A stretch of 64,000 bases of DNA from Tepidanaerobacter acetatoxydans Re1 (GTDB taxonomy: Bacteria; Bacillota; Thermosediminibacteria; Thermosediminibacterales; Tepidanaerobacteraceae). Numbering within the stretch: position 1 is the first letter of the stretch; every line of letters starts with the position of its first letter. Below the pieces are notes generated by a model, which saw only the letters and a list, made by a program, of their open reading frames with translations, did not search any database and was not told the origin of the DNA. Positions 36,267-45,837 of the stretch are shown here, in pieces. Where the stretch lies: contig NC_019954.2 of NCBI RefSeq assembly GCF_000328765.2, positions 2,629,780 to 2,693,779 of the forward strand, written 5' to 3'. Position numbers and translations under genes: made by a program.

Positions 36267-37631
36267 TTATGCCTTTTCTAACTCCTTTATCCCTGCTGAT
36301 GCGGCAATAAGGACGGGATCGTAAACGGGTGATACAGGGGGTGCATAGGCAAGGTCTAGTTCATTTAGCTGGTAAGCCGTCATACCGGCAGTGATAGCAG
36401 TGGCAAAGACATCAATTCTTTTTCCAATGCCCTCACTTCCCGTCATCTGAGCTCCAATAATTTTTGCTGTGTTTTTGTCTAATACGATTTTTGTGTGAAT
36501 GTATTTTGAGCCGGGGTAATATGATGCCTTGTCTGTGTGAACTATCTTAGCTGAAACTGCAGCAATCCCGGCATCTTTCGCCGACATTTCATTAAGGCCG
36601 GTAGATGCTACATAGGTATCAAAAATCTTAGTTACCTGCGTTCCAAGAATACCGGGAAAGGCAGCACTGCCGCCTACTACATTTTCACCTGCAATTTTAC
36701 CTTGTTTGTTGGCCGTAGTGCCCAGAGGGAGATAAGCAGGTTTTCTTGTCACCAAATTGTATGTCTCTGTGCAATCTCCTGCAGCCCAAACATACGGAGC
36801 ACTTGTCCGCATGTATTTATCCACTGCTATGCCATCCAGAGGACCAATGCTTATATTTGCATTTCTAGCAAGCGCCGTGCTAGGTTTGACCCCAACCGAA
36901 GCAATGACCATATCTGACTCAAAAGTTCTTCCGTCCTCAGTCAATATTTTTATAACATTTTCGTCAGAAGCCTGAAACTCCACAACTTTTGTATTTTTAT
37001 ATAGCTTGACCGAATTCTTCTGTAACTCATCTTCTACCAGTATAGCAAATTCCTCATCTATTTGCGGGAGTATGGCAGGTAGCATCTCAAATACAGTCAC
37101 TTCTATTCCCCAGTTTCTTAATGCTTCAGATACTTCAAGCCCTATAAAACCTGCTCCAAGAATAGCAGCTCGTTTCACCCTGCCGGAAGACAAAAGCTCC
37201 TTAATCCTCAGCCCATCTTCTACATTTCTTAATGTAAAAATGTTTTTATGCTCAACGCCCAATATTTTAGGAACTACGGGGATTGCACCGGTGGCAATCA
37301 CAAGTTGAGTGTAAGGCTGCTTAAATATGTCACCGCTTTTAAGATCTTTTACTTTTACATATTTTTCTTGAGTATTAATATCCGTAACATCGTGCAATGT
37401 ATAGACATCAATATTTCTTTCTTTTTTCATATATTCAGGAGTATATGTGATTAGTTTATTAACATCCTTTATAACATCACCTATATAATACGGCAGTCCG
37501 CAAGAACCATAAGTTATATGCCCTGTGCGTTCAAATACCGTTATGGAGAGTGATGGATCGCCTCTACGCGCCCTAGCAGCTGCACTCATGCCTGCTGCAG
37601 TGCCTCCGATTACAACTAAATGTTTATCCAT
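36267..37631 (-). CDS. CoA-disulfide reductase / NADH oxidase-like flavoprotein
   Basis: 454-residue FAD pyridine-nucleotide disulfide oxidoreductase. Features: N-terminal FAD fold VVIGGTAAGMSAAARAR, single redox cysteine C44 in YGSCGLPYYIGD (as in CoA-disulfide reductase, Nox and Npr), NAD fold AAILGAGFIGLEVSEAL, and the second FAD motif VWAAGDCTETYN. The dimerisation domain is complete. Likely roles are thiol redox balance or removal of oxygen and peroxide. The ATG follows GGGAGG. Confidence 0.92.
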   Translation of the reverse strand: MDKHLVVIGGTAAGMSAAARARRGDPSLSITVFERTGHITYGSCGLPYYIGDVIKDVNKLITYTPEYMKKERNIDVYTLHDVTDINTQEKYVKVKDLKSGDIFKQPYTQLVIATGAIPVVPKILGVEHKNIFTLRNVEDGLRIKELLSSGRVKRAAILGAGFIGLEVSEALRNWGIEVTVFEMLPAILPQIDEEFAILVEDELQKNSVKLYKNTKVVEFQASDENVIKILTEDGRTFESDMVIASVGVKPSTALARNANISIGPLDGIAVDKYMRTSAPYVWAAGDCTETYNLVTRKPAYLPLGTTANKQGKIAGENVVGGSAAFPGILGTQVTKIFDTYVASTGLNEMSAKDAGIAAVSAKIVHTDKASYYPGSKYIHTKIVLDKNTAKIIGAQMTGSEGIGKRIDVFATAITAGMTAYQLNELDLAYAPPVSPVYDPVLIAASAGIKELEKA

Positions 37632-37739
37632 TAGAAAACTTACCTCCCTAGCCGAATATCGATCTTAATTCTATAACAGACTCATATCCCTGCAAATTAC
37701 CTAGACAAATTCGCTTTTGCCAGTAGACTTTTATTCGCC

Positions 37740-37800
37740 CTGATGGAAAAATAGTCAAGAAAAATATGTTGAGATTTTAGGTCAACATTGACTTTTTAAA
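37740..37800 (-). terminator. Possible hairpin after the DapA-family gene
   Basis: On the minus strand AAAAAGTCA...TGTTGA pairs with TCAACA...TGACTATTTTT with internal mismatches. It sits just after the DapA-family stop and ends in T. Confidence 0.45.
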
Positions 37801-37812
37801 GTAATGACAAGT

Positions 37813-38727
37813 TTATCTTTGACCATATTTTTCAATAATGCCCATTTCGTCCATCAATCTCTTTAACTCATCAAGCTTTTCCCCTCTTAACTCCGGGTAA
37901 GGCCTGCGCAGCTTTCCGGCAGGTAGACCGAGAATATTCAAGGCAGCCTTTATTACAATTGGATTTGAAAACCAATACAATGCTTCCAGCAGAGGATAAT
38001 ACTTAAAATACAGCCTGCGGCTTTCCTCAACTTTATCTATGCTGTCCCATGGTCTTGCAATGATAGCCATCTCTTCAGGAATTATATTCCCGCCTATATT
38101 TGCAGCTCCATGGCCTCCTATGGCAAGCGTTGGCAATAAAATGGAGTACTGTGGAAAATCACAGCACAGTATATGCACCCTGTCCCCTACCCGTCGTTTA
38201 ACCTCTACCAGATGCTGAACGCTTCCCATGGCCTCTTTGTCTGCCACAAAATTAGGGCACTCATCAGCCAAACGTCCAATGGTATCAGGCTTAATAAAAA
38301 CCCCTACTCGGCTTGGATTGTTATAGATGGCAACAGGTATCGATACCGATTTAGTGCAGGCTAATAAGTGTTCCGCTAGGGCTGTCTGGGGCGGCAGCAA
38401 ATAAGGCGGTGCGGTATATACCAAGCCATCGGCCCCTTCACTTTCAGCATACTGGCTGAATTTTATGGTTTCCTCCGTTGTAGGAAATGTAGCTCCAAAG
38501 AATACCGGTATCTTCCCTTTTGCGTATTTCGATACACGCCTTACAATTTCTTTTCGCTCATCTTCTGACAGCAAAGTAACTTCCCCTGCAGATCCCATCA
38601 CAAGTAATGTTGATGTACCATGTGCTGCTTGATGGTCAATAAGAATCTCAAAACCTTTCCAGTCAATTGTTCCTGATTCGTTAAAGGGTGTAGGTATGGC
38701 CACCCAAGAGCCAATAGGTTTGTACAT
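37813..38727 (-). CDS. DapA-family (class I) aldolase/lyase
   Basis: 304 residues in the dihydrodipicolinate synthase / N-acetylneuraminate lyase superfamily. The Schiff-base lysine is in FVADKEAMGS and the catalytic tyrosine in AIYNNPSRVGV. The usual GTTGE loop reads GSAGEV, a change that argues against a true DapA. Biosynthetic DapA normally sits with other lysine genes, which are absent, so a catabolic or keto-acid-specific aldolase is more likely. A TTGATC-16-TATACA promoter lies just upstream on the minus strand. Confidence 0.85.
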   Translation of the reverse strand: MYKPIGSWVAIPTPFNESGTIDWKGFEILIDHQAAHGTSTLLVMGSAGEVTLLSEDERKEIVRRVSKYAKGKIPVFFGATFPTTEETIKFSQYAESEGADGLVYTAPPYLLPPQTALAEHLLACTKSVSIPVAIYNNPSRVGVFIKPDTIGRLADECPNFVADKEAMGSVQHLVEVKRRVGDRVHILCCDFPQYSILLPTLAIGGHGAANIGGNIIPEEMAIIARPWDSIDKVEESRRLYFKYYPLLEALYWFSNPIVIKAALNILGLPAGKLRRPYPELRGEKLDELKRLMDEMGIIEKYGQR

Positions 38728-38876
38728 ATTCTACCCTCCTGAAAATATTTGTATAATTCAGATATTGTTTGGATCAAAATATACTTTTTATGTTTATAAA
38801 GTTCATTTAATTATATATTTTTTATTAGTATGAATAAATGTTCTAAAAAATAATTAATTTTTCTCGCTATCAAACT

Positions 38877-40478
38877 CTAATTCTGGTTAAGGTTTATATC
38901 CGCCAAAACAGCACCTACTGTGGCATTGTTCTTAAATATCGGCACAGCTATTGTTATATTATAATTGTTAGTGAATGTAGAAACATATACTTCACTTATA
39001 AACGTTTCTCCTGAAATTGCCTTCAAAAAGTACGGTCTGGCACTTACATCCCGGTGTTCTTCCGGCACATCTTCTGAAGTAACCTCTTGATAGCCATCCT
39101 TGTTAATAAATGAAATTAGCTCAATAAAATCAACTGAATTCTGTTTACTTATAAGATATTTGCGCAATTCTTCTCCTTTTAAATTTAATATTTCATGAGA
39201 GGTTGATATTTCTTCAACTAACTGTTTTGCCTTATCTACCTTTTCTTTAATTTCAGGAGTAATCTTAAACCCTTTAGTAAAATCACTTATTATACTGTTA
39301 CTATATTCTATGGCATTATTAAGATATACAATAGAGTCATATATCATTTCAATTATGGATTGCTGCTCTTGTGTCGATGCGGTTATCTCCTGCGATGTAG
39401 CCGCATTATGCTGTGTGATTTGATTTATCACATCAATTGCACAAGTTATATCTTCTATTTTTGCTCTTTGATCTTCTGTGAGTTTTACTATGGCATTTGT
39501 TGCTTTTATATTATCATCCATCGCCTTGCTTATCCCATCAGATTTTTCCAATGCCTTTTGTGCATATACCGCATTTTTGCTGATTACATCCGCCTGACCT
39601 TTTATATCAACTGCTAAACCCTTTATCTCACTTATTATACTGTTAACTAATTCTTTAATCTTTTTTGCCGAATCAGAAGAATTATCAGCTAACTTGCTTA
39701 CTTCTTCCGCTACTACCGCAAAGCCTTTTCCTGCTTCTCCGGCTCTTGCGGCTTCGATAGAAGCATTTAATGCCAAAAGATGTGTTTGCGAGGCAATCTC
39801 CTCTACTGCCTCAGTTATAGCACTTATCTGCCTCACCGATTTGTCCAAGATTTCCATATCCTCTAAAACCTTATCATTATAATTTTTGATACCTTCCAGC
39901 TCTTTAAAGGTTTCACGAAAGGTTTCGAAGCTTTCCTTTACTATGTTTTTTGAGTCTTTGGCAACATCAACAGAGAGCCTGGCATTTTGGCATATTTCAT
40001 CGACTTCTTTAGAAAATACTTCTATATTCTCCTTCACTTCAGACGTAGATGCAGCTTGATTCGTCACTGCTTCGGCTATACTTTGCACGGTTAACGCTAT
40101 TTCCCTTGATGTATCCTTGATACTTTCCGCTTGCTTTTTAATTGAGTTAGATTGATTTATTGCTTTTTCTGAAAAGTTTTGGTACTGGCAAATCAATTTG
40201 CGAATTTTAACCAGATAGCTGTTTATCGTTTGTCCTATTTGGTCAATTATTTTAATCTTTGATCGCTTAATATTGATATTGAGCTGTCCGTTGACAATCT
40301 CATTTAGATTACCCTGTAAACAACTGAAAGATTTAACAATGGTCCAAATCGTTAAAAGAGAAAATAAAATATTAGACATAATAATAATACATAAAACTAT
40401 AATATTGCTCCTTAAAATTATGGCTAATATGCCCAATAAAACAGTAATTCCTATATACCCATAAAAGAGTTTGTTCAC
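38877..40478 (-). CDS. Methyl-accepting chemotaxis protein with C-terminal Cache-like sensor
   Basis: 533 residues with a GTG start behind AGGAGG. Two short hydrophobic segments (about 5-22 and 27-50) form an N-terminal hairpin with no extracellular domain between them. A HAMP-like linker and MA signalling domain follow (tip [17 protein letters not shown]; about 120-400). After the bundle comes a sensor-like domain (about 425-533; [27 protein letters not shown]-like [19 protein letters not shown]) that resembles a Cache/PAS fold and must be cytoplasmic. This order, sensor after signalling domain, is uncommon. Confidence 0.88.
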   Translation of the reverse strand: MNKLFYGYIGITVLLGILAIILRSNIIVLCIIIMSNILFSLLTIWTIVKSFSCLQGNLNEIVNGQLNINIKRSKIKIIDQIGQTINSYLVKIRKLICQYQNFSEKAINQSNSIKKQAESIKDTSREIALTVQSIAEAVTNQAASTSEVKENIEVFSKEVDEICQNARLSVDVAKDSKNIVKESFETFRETFKELEGIKNYNDKVLEDMEILDKSVRQISAITEAVEEIASQTHLLALNASIEAARAGEAGKGFAVVAEEVSKLADNSSDSAKKIKELVNSIISEIKGLAVDIKGQADVISKNAVYAQKALEKSDGISKAMDDNIKATNAIVKLTEDQRAKIEDITCAIDVINQITQHNAATSQEITASTQEQQSIIEMIYDSIVYLNNAIEYSNSIISDFTKGFKITPEIKEKVDKAKQLVEEISTSHEILNLKGEELRKYLISKQNSVDFIELISFINKDGYQEVTSEDVPEEHRDVSARPYFLKAISGETFISEVYVSTFTNNYNITIAVPIFKNNATVGAVLADINLNQN

Positions 40479-40642
40479 CTTAAACTCTTCCTCCTTTTAT
40501 TCTTACAGTTTCGCGAAATTGTCTAAGCTATAAGGACAAAGTCTTATATAACCAATCAATTTTAATAAACTTCTAACTTATTTTTCCAATTACTCTCGCT
40601 GCACAATTATTTAAGCTCTGTTTTGTCAAGTAATAAATGTTC

Positions 40643-40678
40643 AAAAGCCTGTATCAAAATATGAGATACAGGCTTTTT
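40643..40678 (-). terminator. Bidirectional intrinsic terminator after the symporter gene
   Basis: AAAAGCCTGTATC pairs with GATACAGGCTTTTT around a 9-base loop, with T-runs on both strands. It lies about 100 bases past the symporter stop. The rest of the 303-base gap 40479-40781 shows no gene. Confidence 0.9.
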
Positions 40679-40781
40679 AATTTGTTAACAAATATAAGGC
40701 TTAGTTTTCTGTTAAATATGTTGCCACAAAAGAATCATATATTATTTATATTTAAAATGCTGCGTTAAAAGTTTTATCTTG

Positions 40782-41975
40782 TCAGACGCTATCTGCCGAT
40801 CCATCATCCTTCATAAATTTTTTTGCAATTCCTGTTACCATAAGAGCTATTGCACTATCCCCTGTGACATTACACGCTGTTCCAAAGCTGTCCTGAAGTG
40901 CGAAGATAGAAAGCACCATGGCAACTCCTGCCTGATCAAAACCAAGCACACTTGTAATAAGGCCCAAGGATGCCATAACCGTTCCGCCCGGTACTCCCGG
41001 TGCAGCAACACCAAAAAGTCCTAAAAGAAAGATAAATGTTATCATCTGCGTAAGCGGCGGCATCGTGCCATAGAGGATTTTAGAAACAGCCATTACAAAA
41101 AATGTTTCCGTAAGTACAGAACCGCAAAGGTGAACAGTATTGCAAAGCGGTATTACAAAATCTTGAATATGCCTCGGTATTTCATTATTTTTATGGATAC
41201 ACTCTAAAGCTATCGGCAGTGTTGCAGCACTTGACATGGTACCTACCGCTGTCATATATGCGGGGCCATAGTGTTTTACAACATTTAAAGGATTTTTGCC
41301 GGATATAACCCCGCCCAGTGTATACAGTACTGTAAGCCATATTAAGTGGCCCAGTATAACAAGGACTATTATTTGCAGAAAAACAGGAAGCTGTCTTGTT
41401 ATACTGCCTTCATAGGAAAGTCCTGCAAAAGTTGAAGCTATAAAAACAGGCAGTATAGGAATCACGATATTTTGAACGATATATAAGACCATTTTTTGAA
41501 ATTCTTGCAATAATTTCTTTACAGTCTCAGCTTTAGTATTTGCAGCTGCAATGCCTACCATTGAAGCTAATGCCAACGCACTCATTACACTGAATACTTG
41601 AGGTATGTTAAGTTCTATTATGGGGTTTGGAATTTCTCTTAAATTGCCTAAGTTTGAAGCAATCGATAAATGCGGTATTATAGCGTATCCTGAAATCATT
41701 GCAAATGCTGCAGCTCCTACCGATGATAGATATGCCAATAAAATAGTAACAGTCATAAATCGGCTGGCATTAGATTTAAGTTCAGCTATTGCAGGTGCTA
41801 TGAATCCCAGGATAACCAAAGGAATTGTAAAGAAGATTATCTGACCTAGGAAATACTTAATCGTCTCTATGACTACCATAACATTTTCCGGAACTATAAG
41901 ACCGAGAATAATACCGATAACAATACTTACCAGCAGTTTGACTATTAAACTGCTGCCCCCTTTGTTTTTTGACAT
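40782..41975 (-). CDS. Dicarboxylate/amino acid:cation symporter (DAACS family)
   Basis: 397 residues from ATG 41975, preceded by AGGAGGTG at ideal spacing. Hydrophobic helices and two re-entrant hairpins of the GltP/SstT/DctA family are visible: the serine-rich hairpin YMTAVGTMSSAATLPIAL and the substrate-binding region FGVAAPGVPGGTVMAS, then VAMVLSIFALQDSFGTACNVTGDSA. The last helix carries the conserved NxxGD substrate and cation site. It lies downstream of the cysteine desulfidase gene on the same strand, so cysteine, cystine or serine is the likely substrate (inference). Confidence 0.92.
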   Translation of the reverse strand: MSKNKGGSSLIVKLLVSIVIGIILGLIVPENVMVVIETIKYFLGQIIFFTIPLVILGFIAPAIAELKSNASRFMTVTILLAYLSSVGAAAFAMISGYAIIPHLSIASNLGNLREIPNPIIELNIPQVFSVMSALALASMVGIAAANTKAETVKKLLQEFQKMVLYIVQNIVIPILPVFIASTFAGLSYEGSITRQLPVFLQIIVLVILGHLIWLTVLYTLGGVISGKNPLNVVKHYGPAYMTAVGTMSSAATLPIALECIHKNNEIPRHIQDFVIPLCNTVHLCGSVLTETFFVMAVSKILYGTMPPLTQMITFIFLLGLFGVAAPGVPGGTVMASLGLITSVLGFDQAGVAMVLSIFALQDSFGTACNVTGDSAIALMVTGIAKKFMKDDGSADSV

Positions 41976-42092
41976 TAAAAACACCTCCTAATTATAATTT
42001 GTACATATAATATGGTATTTAACAAGATCATCCATACCTTCAAAATGTGGTTATGGATGAAAATTATCGTTACACCATCAATAATACCATAA

Positions 42093-43367
42093 TTATTGGC
42101 ATTTCCCCAACATCACCTCCAAAATTGTTTTATCGGTATTTATCATACCGTCAGTTGACACCTTGCCGAGGTTGTATATGGTTTTTTCGGCTGTTTCGTC
42201 TACGATTCCGTCAGCGGAGGATATTACGATGTCGTTTAATGCCATCAAGGCCGACTCCAATGCAGCATCTACAGAGATGGAAAGTTTAAAAGCACAGCCG
42301 GGTTTGCCGCCGTCGCAAATGATTCCCGCCATAGTGCCTATCATGTTTTTGATAGCACCTTCAACTTGTTCGAGACTGCCTCCCAATATATATGCAATAC
42401 CTGCACTAGCGCCCACACCTGCAGCAACCCCGCACCCGCAGACAGGGGAAAGAGTGCCTGTGTAACTTTTTACATAGATGGTAACCAAGAGACTTAGGGT
42501 GACCGCTCTGATTATATTTTCGTCATCCATTTGCTTTTTCTCTCCCACAGCAACTACGGGCAGTATGGCGGTAAGACCATGGTTACCGCTGCCTGCACAG
42601 CTCATAACAGGAAGAGGATAGCCCGACATACGCGCATAGCTTGCAGTTGAGGTAAGAAATTTGGCATATTCTTTATAATTCATATCTTCGATGCAAACCC
42701 CACCGCTTAAGGCTCTACCGTATTTGCTGCTTATACCTGCTTCGGCCATCTTTTTATTCATTTTGATTCCTTTAGCAACTAAGCCCAAATCGTTCGTATC
42801 TATTTGTTCTACAAATTCCTTAAAATCCCTTATACTCATTTTTTTAATATTCTCTTTTAATGAAACCTTATCTGTGCCTACCGATTCTTGTTTAAATATA
42901 ATTTTGCCGTTTTTTTCTACCAAAACTATATTATCATGTTTATCTTTTATAACGACTTTGCTTTTTTCTTGATTGCAAAATGCACTAACCTCTACATATA
43001 ATCCGACTATTTTTTCGGCAATGGCAACATGAATAATATTGCTATCTATAATTTCATGAGCCTTTAGTATATCTTCTTCAGTTATATCCTTCAATACTTC
43101 CAAGCTATACTCCGACTTGCCTGCCACAAGCGCCAGCGCCGAAGCCATATAAAGGCCCTTTTCTTTGGTTCCGGGTATTCCAACGGCAAGGGCGTTTTTG
43201 AATATATTCCTATCTACCTTAATTTCTACCTTTTCTGGTAAGCTGCCAAGGGTTTCCTTGGCCTTGGCTACGGCTAAAGCTACTGCTATGGGCTCTGTAC
43301 AGCCCAGTGCAGGAGTTACCTGGTCTTTTAGTATGTCAAGTAAGAGTGCATTTATCACTATCGCCAT
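42093..43367 (-). CDS. cyuA: L-cysteine desulfidase (UPF0597/CyuA family)
   Basis: 424 residues. The family splits cysteine into pyruvate, ammonia and sulfide using a [4Fe-4S] cluster. Conserved parts: QVTPALGCTEPIAVALA near the N-terminus, SCAGSGNHGLTAILPV, SPVCGCGVAAGVGASAGIAY and ICDGGKPGCAFKL, which contain the cluster cysteines. A clear sigma-54 promoter lies about 95 bases upstream, and the neighbouring enhancer-binding protein gene is the probable regulator. The symporter gene follows after a 117-base gap. Confidence 0.92.
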   Translation of the reverse strand: MAIVINALLLDILKDQVTPALGCTEPIAVALAVAKAKETLGSLPEKVEIKVDRNIFKNALAVGIPGTKEKGLYMASALALVAGKSEYSLEVLKDITEEDILKAHEIIDSNIIHVAIAEKIVGLYVEVSAFCNQEKSKVVIKDKHDNIVLVEKNGKIIFKQESVGTDKVSLKENIKKMSIRDFKEFVEQIDTNDLGLVAKGIKMNKKMAEAGISSKYGRALSGGVCIEDMNYKEYAKFLTSTASYARMSGYPLPVMSCAGSGNHGLTAILPVVAVGEKKQMDDENIIRAVTLSLLVTIYVKSYTGTLSPVCGCGVAAGVGASAGIAYILGGSLEQVEGAIKNMIGTMAGIICDGGKPGCAFKLSISVDAALESALMALNDIVISSADGIVDETAEKTIYNLGKVSTDGMINTDKTILEVMLGKCQ

Positions 43368-43460
43368 ATTACCCCTCCTTGTGCAATATAATCGGTTTCT
43401 CTAGACATAATAAGAAATCATTGAAGTTCTTTGGCAATTACATTTCTATGGATATATTCA

Positions 43461-43476
43461 TGCAATTTGCGTGCCA
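43461..43476 (-). promoter_or_regulatory. Sigma-54 (-24/-12) promoter of the cysteine desulfidase gene
   Basis: On the minus strand TGGCACGCAAATTGCA is a perfect match to TGGCAC-N5-TTGCA. It lies 94 bases upstream of the cyuA start. Confidence 0.93.
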
Positions 43477-43593
43477 TAAATAAAATTAAATACTTTATGC
43501 AGTAAAAATCAGGCATACATAAGTATCCACAAGGAGGATGCGGCAATAAAGAATTTCAGATAATATTAAAAAATTAATTTATTATTATCAAAA

Positions 43594-43613
43594 ATGCGAA
43601 AGGGCAAACGCAT
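43594..43613. promoter_or_regulatory. Inverted repeat upstream of the sigma-54 promoter (candidate enhancer)
   Basis: ATGCG (43594-43598) and CGCAT (43609-43613) are separated by 10 bases, about 120 bases upstream of the -24 element, the usual range for an enhancer-binding site. Weak on sequence alone. Confidence 0.3.
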
Positions 43614-43787
43614 AAAGTGTTTCTAACCTCTTTAATACGTTATTTCTCAAATTTGATAGTATAATTATTATTTATGAGAATTCAAGACAGGTTATTTGTA
43701 TTTTTCAGTAATTTTATTTCTGGCTTATTAAAAATCTATCTTAGACATTAAAATATTTATTACAGTTTCTAATTTACAATGGCACAA

Positions 43788-43840
43788 AAAGAAGGTTTCT
43801 ACAGTAAAATCAACTTTGATTCCAGTGTAAAAACTCTTCT
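43788..43840. repeat. Head-to-tail tips of MITE-like repeats
   Basis: GTTTCTACAGTAAAATC and GATTCCAGTGTAAAAAC face outward, six bases apart, and match the terminal inverted repeats of the elements at 46412, 62911 and 63117. The far ends of these copies are not clear, so they may be remnants. Confidence 0.5.
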
Positions 43841-43856
43841 GATATGAAGATTACGG

Positions 43857-43890
43857 CAAACAATCCAGTTTAAGCTGGATCGTTATTGTT
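43857..43890 (-). terminator. Hairpin after the sigma-54 activator gene
   Basis: ATCCAG-TTTAAG-CTGGAT with flanking AAC/GTT, located 13-46 bases past the stop of the minus-strand activator gene. The T-run is weak. Confidence 0.45.
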
Positions 43891-43902
43891 CTTAAATTAC
43901 AC

Positions 43903-45678
43903 CTATTGATTTGTCAAATCTAATTCTCTTAACTTGCGGTATAATGTAGCTGTACTTATGTTGAGTTTTTTGGCTATTTTTTGTTTGGCTTCGGTGGTTT
44001 CTCCATAATGGCGCATCAAATCCTCGATTATTTGTTTTTCATATCTTGCCACCATTTCTTTAAGTCCTCCCGTTTCTGCTGTATCAGGAGTATTTCCCAC
44101 ACCGATTTTTTTTAGAATTGTTTTGCCCTCAAGAAACTCGCTCTTTTCAAAAATGATGCCATATTCTATGAGGTTCTCCAGTTCCCGGACGTTTCCGGGA
44201 TAAGTATAATTCAATAAAATCTTTTTTGCCTCTTTTGAAATGCCTTTAAGATTCTTATGATAAATCTTCGTATATCGCCGAAAAAAGGCCTTAGCTAGTT
44301 CCAAAATATCCTCAGGATGCTCTCTAAGTGGCGGAATTTTAATTGGAACTACATTTAATCGATAGAATAAATCTTCTCGAAATTCACCTCTCTGCACCAT
44401 CGCCTGAAGGTCTTTATTAGTGGCGGCTATTATCCTCACATCTACTTTAATGGGCAAAACTCCTCCCACCCTATATATTTCTTTCTCTTGGAGCACCCTT
44501 AGAATTTTAACCTGCATATGAAGCGGCAAATCGCCTATTTCATCTAAAAAAATCGTCCCGCCGTTTGCGCTTTCAAATTTACCTACTTTCCCTTTTGGAT
44601 TTGCACCGGTAAATGTGCCTTTCTCATAGCCAAACAGTTCGCTTTCTATCAGGCTGTCGGGGATAGCGCCGCAGTTAATAGGCAAAAATATTTCATGCCT
44701 TCTCAAGCTTTCATGATGTATAGCCCTTGCAAAAAGTTCCTTCCCTGTGCCGCTTTCGCCGAGAAGTAATACCGTTATATCTTGGCTTGCTATTTGCCTT
44801 GCCTGCTCCTTTACCATGGTAAATGCGGGACTGCTGCCTAAGATTTTATCAAATGTAAAGGTCTCGGGGTTTTCACTGATTTTGAAAATCGAGCGGCGTA
44901 ATTTGTTAAAATCTTTTAAGCTAGCCACTACTCCCGCTGCCTTATGCTTAAAAATAATCGGCTTTGCCGAAAGCAGAAACCGATGGCTTTTGCCGTTTAC
45001 ATTTATTATTTCCTCTTGATCTTTTATTTCATTGTTTGTCTTCAAAATCTTCGTTATGCCATTACCTGGAAGGATTTCGTCTATGTCTTCCCCTACAACA
45101 TCTTCAGCGTTTATATCGAACATCCGGCATGTCCAATTATTTATGCACAAAATTTTCCTGTCATCGCCGATTGCAATAATTCCCTCATCTACTGAATCGA
45201 TAATTGTTTTAAGTTCAATAGACTTATACTGCAGCTCCTGATGTAAAATTTTTTCCTTAATACTTGAGGCTATGAGTTTGCTCATACGGCTTACAAAGTT
45301 CATATAGTTAAGCCGGTTTTTTATGAAGGCCTCTTTTTGTTCAGGGCTAAAGGCTATCATGCCAATTACTCCCGCAATACCGCTGTCGCTTTCTATGGGA
45401 TAACAAACTTCAGCCTCTTCACGGCAGTTTTGCTTGCCGCTGCAGTTTACGCATTCTTCACATGTTCTTGGTTCTGTAATAACATACTGTTTGCCGGTTT
45501 TTATGCATTTTTCGAAAACAGAATTTTTTGCTACATATTTGCCTATTTTTTCATAATACTTACCTGTTCCGGCAATTCGTTTCAATGAACCGTCAAGGAT
45601 AGTTACATCAAGACCTGTAACAGACATTATTGCCTCAGCTATTTCCTGCAGTTCCTTTTCTAGGTTTTCTAAAGGCAT
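43903..45678 (-). CDS. Sigma-54 dependent transcriptional activator (probable cysteine-catabolism regulator)
   Basis: 591 residues. An N-terminal GAF/PocR-like sensor (about 1-150) has a cysteine cluster (C73, C76, C79, C85, C92 in CEECVNCSGKQNC...C), then a PAS domain (about 155-270) and an AAA+ domain (about 280-510; Walker A LLGESGTGKELFA, Walker B GGTIFLDEIGDLP). The loop that contacts sigma-54 reads GTFTGA instead of GAFTGA. A Fis-type HTH closes the protein (AKKLNISTATLYRKLREL). It lies upstream of cyuA on the same strand; Clostridioides difficile CdsR and its cysteine desulfidase gene are the closest known parallel. Confidence 0.92.
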   Translation of the reverse strand: MPLENLEKELQEIAEAIMSVTGLDVTILDGSLKRIAGTGKYYEKIGKYVAKNSVFEKCIKTGKQYVITEPRTCEECVNCSGKQNCREEAEVCYPIESDSGIAGVIGMIAFSPEQKEAFIKNRLNYMNFVSRMSKLIASSIKEKILHQELQYKSIELKTIIDSVDEGIIAIGDDRKILCINNWTCRMFDINAEDVVGEDIDEILPGNGITKILKTNNEIKDQEEIINVNGKSHRFLLSAKPIIFKHKAAGVVASLKDFNKLRRSIFKISENPETFTFDKILGSSPAFTMVKEQARQIASQDITVLLLGESGTGKELFARAIHHESLRRHEIFLPINCGAIPDSLIESELFGYEKGTFTGANPKGKVGKFESANGGTIFLDEIGDLPLHMQVKILRVLQEKEIYRVGGVLPIKVDVRIIAATNKDLQAMVQRGEFREDLFYRLNVVPIKIPPLREHPEDILELAKAFFRRYTKIYHKNLKGISKEAKKILLNYTYPGNVRELENLIEYGIIFEKSEFLEGKTILKKIGVGNTPDTAETGGLKEMVARYEKQIIEDLMRHYGETTEAKQKIAKKLNISTATLYRKLRELDLTNQ

Positions 45679-45798
45679 TGTAAGACCCCCACTTACTCAT
45701 TCTTTTTACTAAAAATATGTATTGTTATATGTGGGCAAAAGTCCACATCGCATAACAAGAACAGGCCTGTCCAACAAAGATAATATTGTGTAATAGGC

Positions 45799-45817
45799 GG
45801 GAGACCAATGGTCTCCC
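45799..45817. repeat. Palindromic dispersed repeat, copy 1
   Basis: GGGAGACC-AAT-GGTCTCCC followed by CTACAGATA. The same core and tail recur at 46335-46353, and related palindromes are at 46079, 57988 and 61022. Confidence 0.8.
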
Positions 45818-45837
45818 CTACAGATACAAACGATTTA

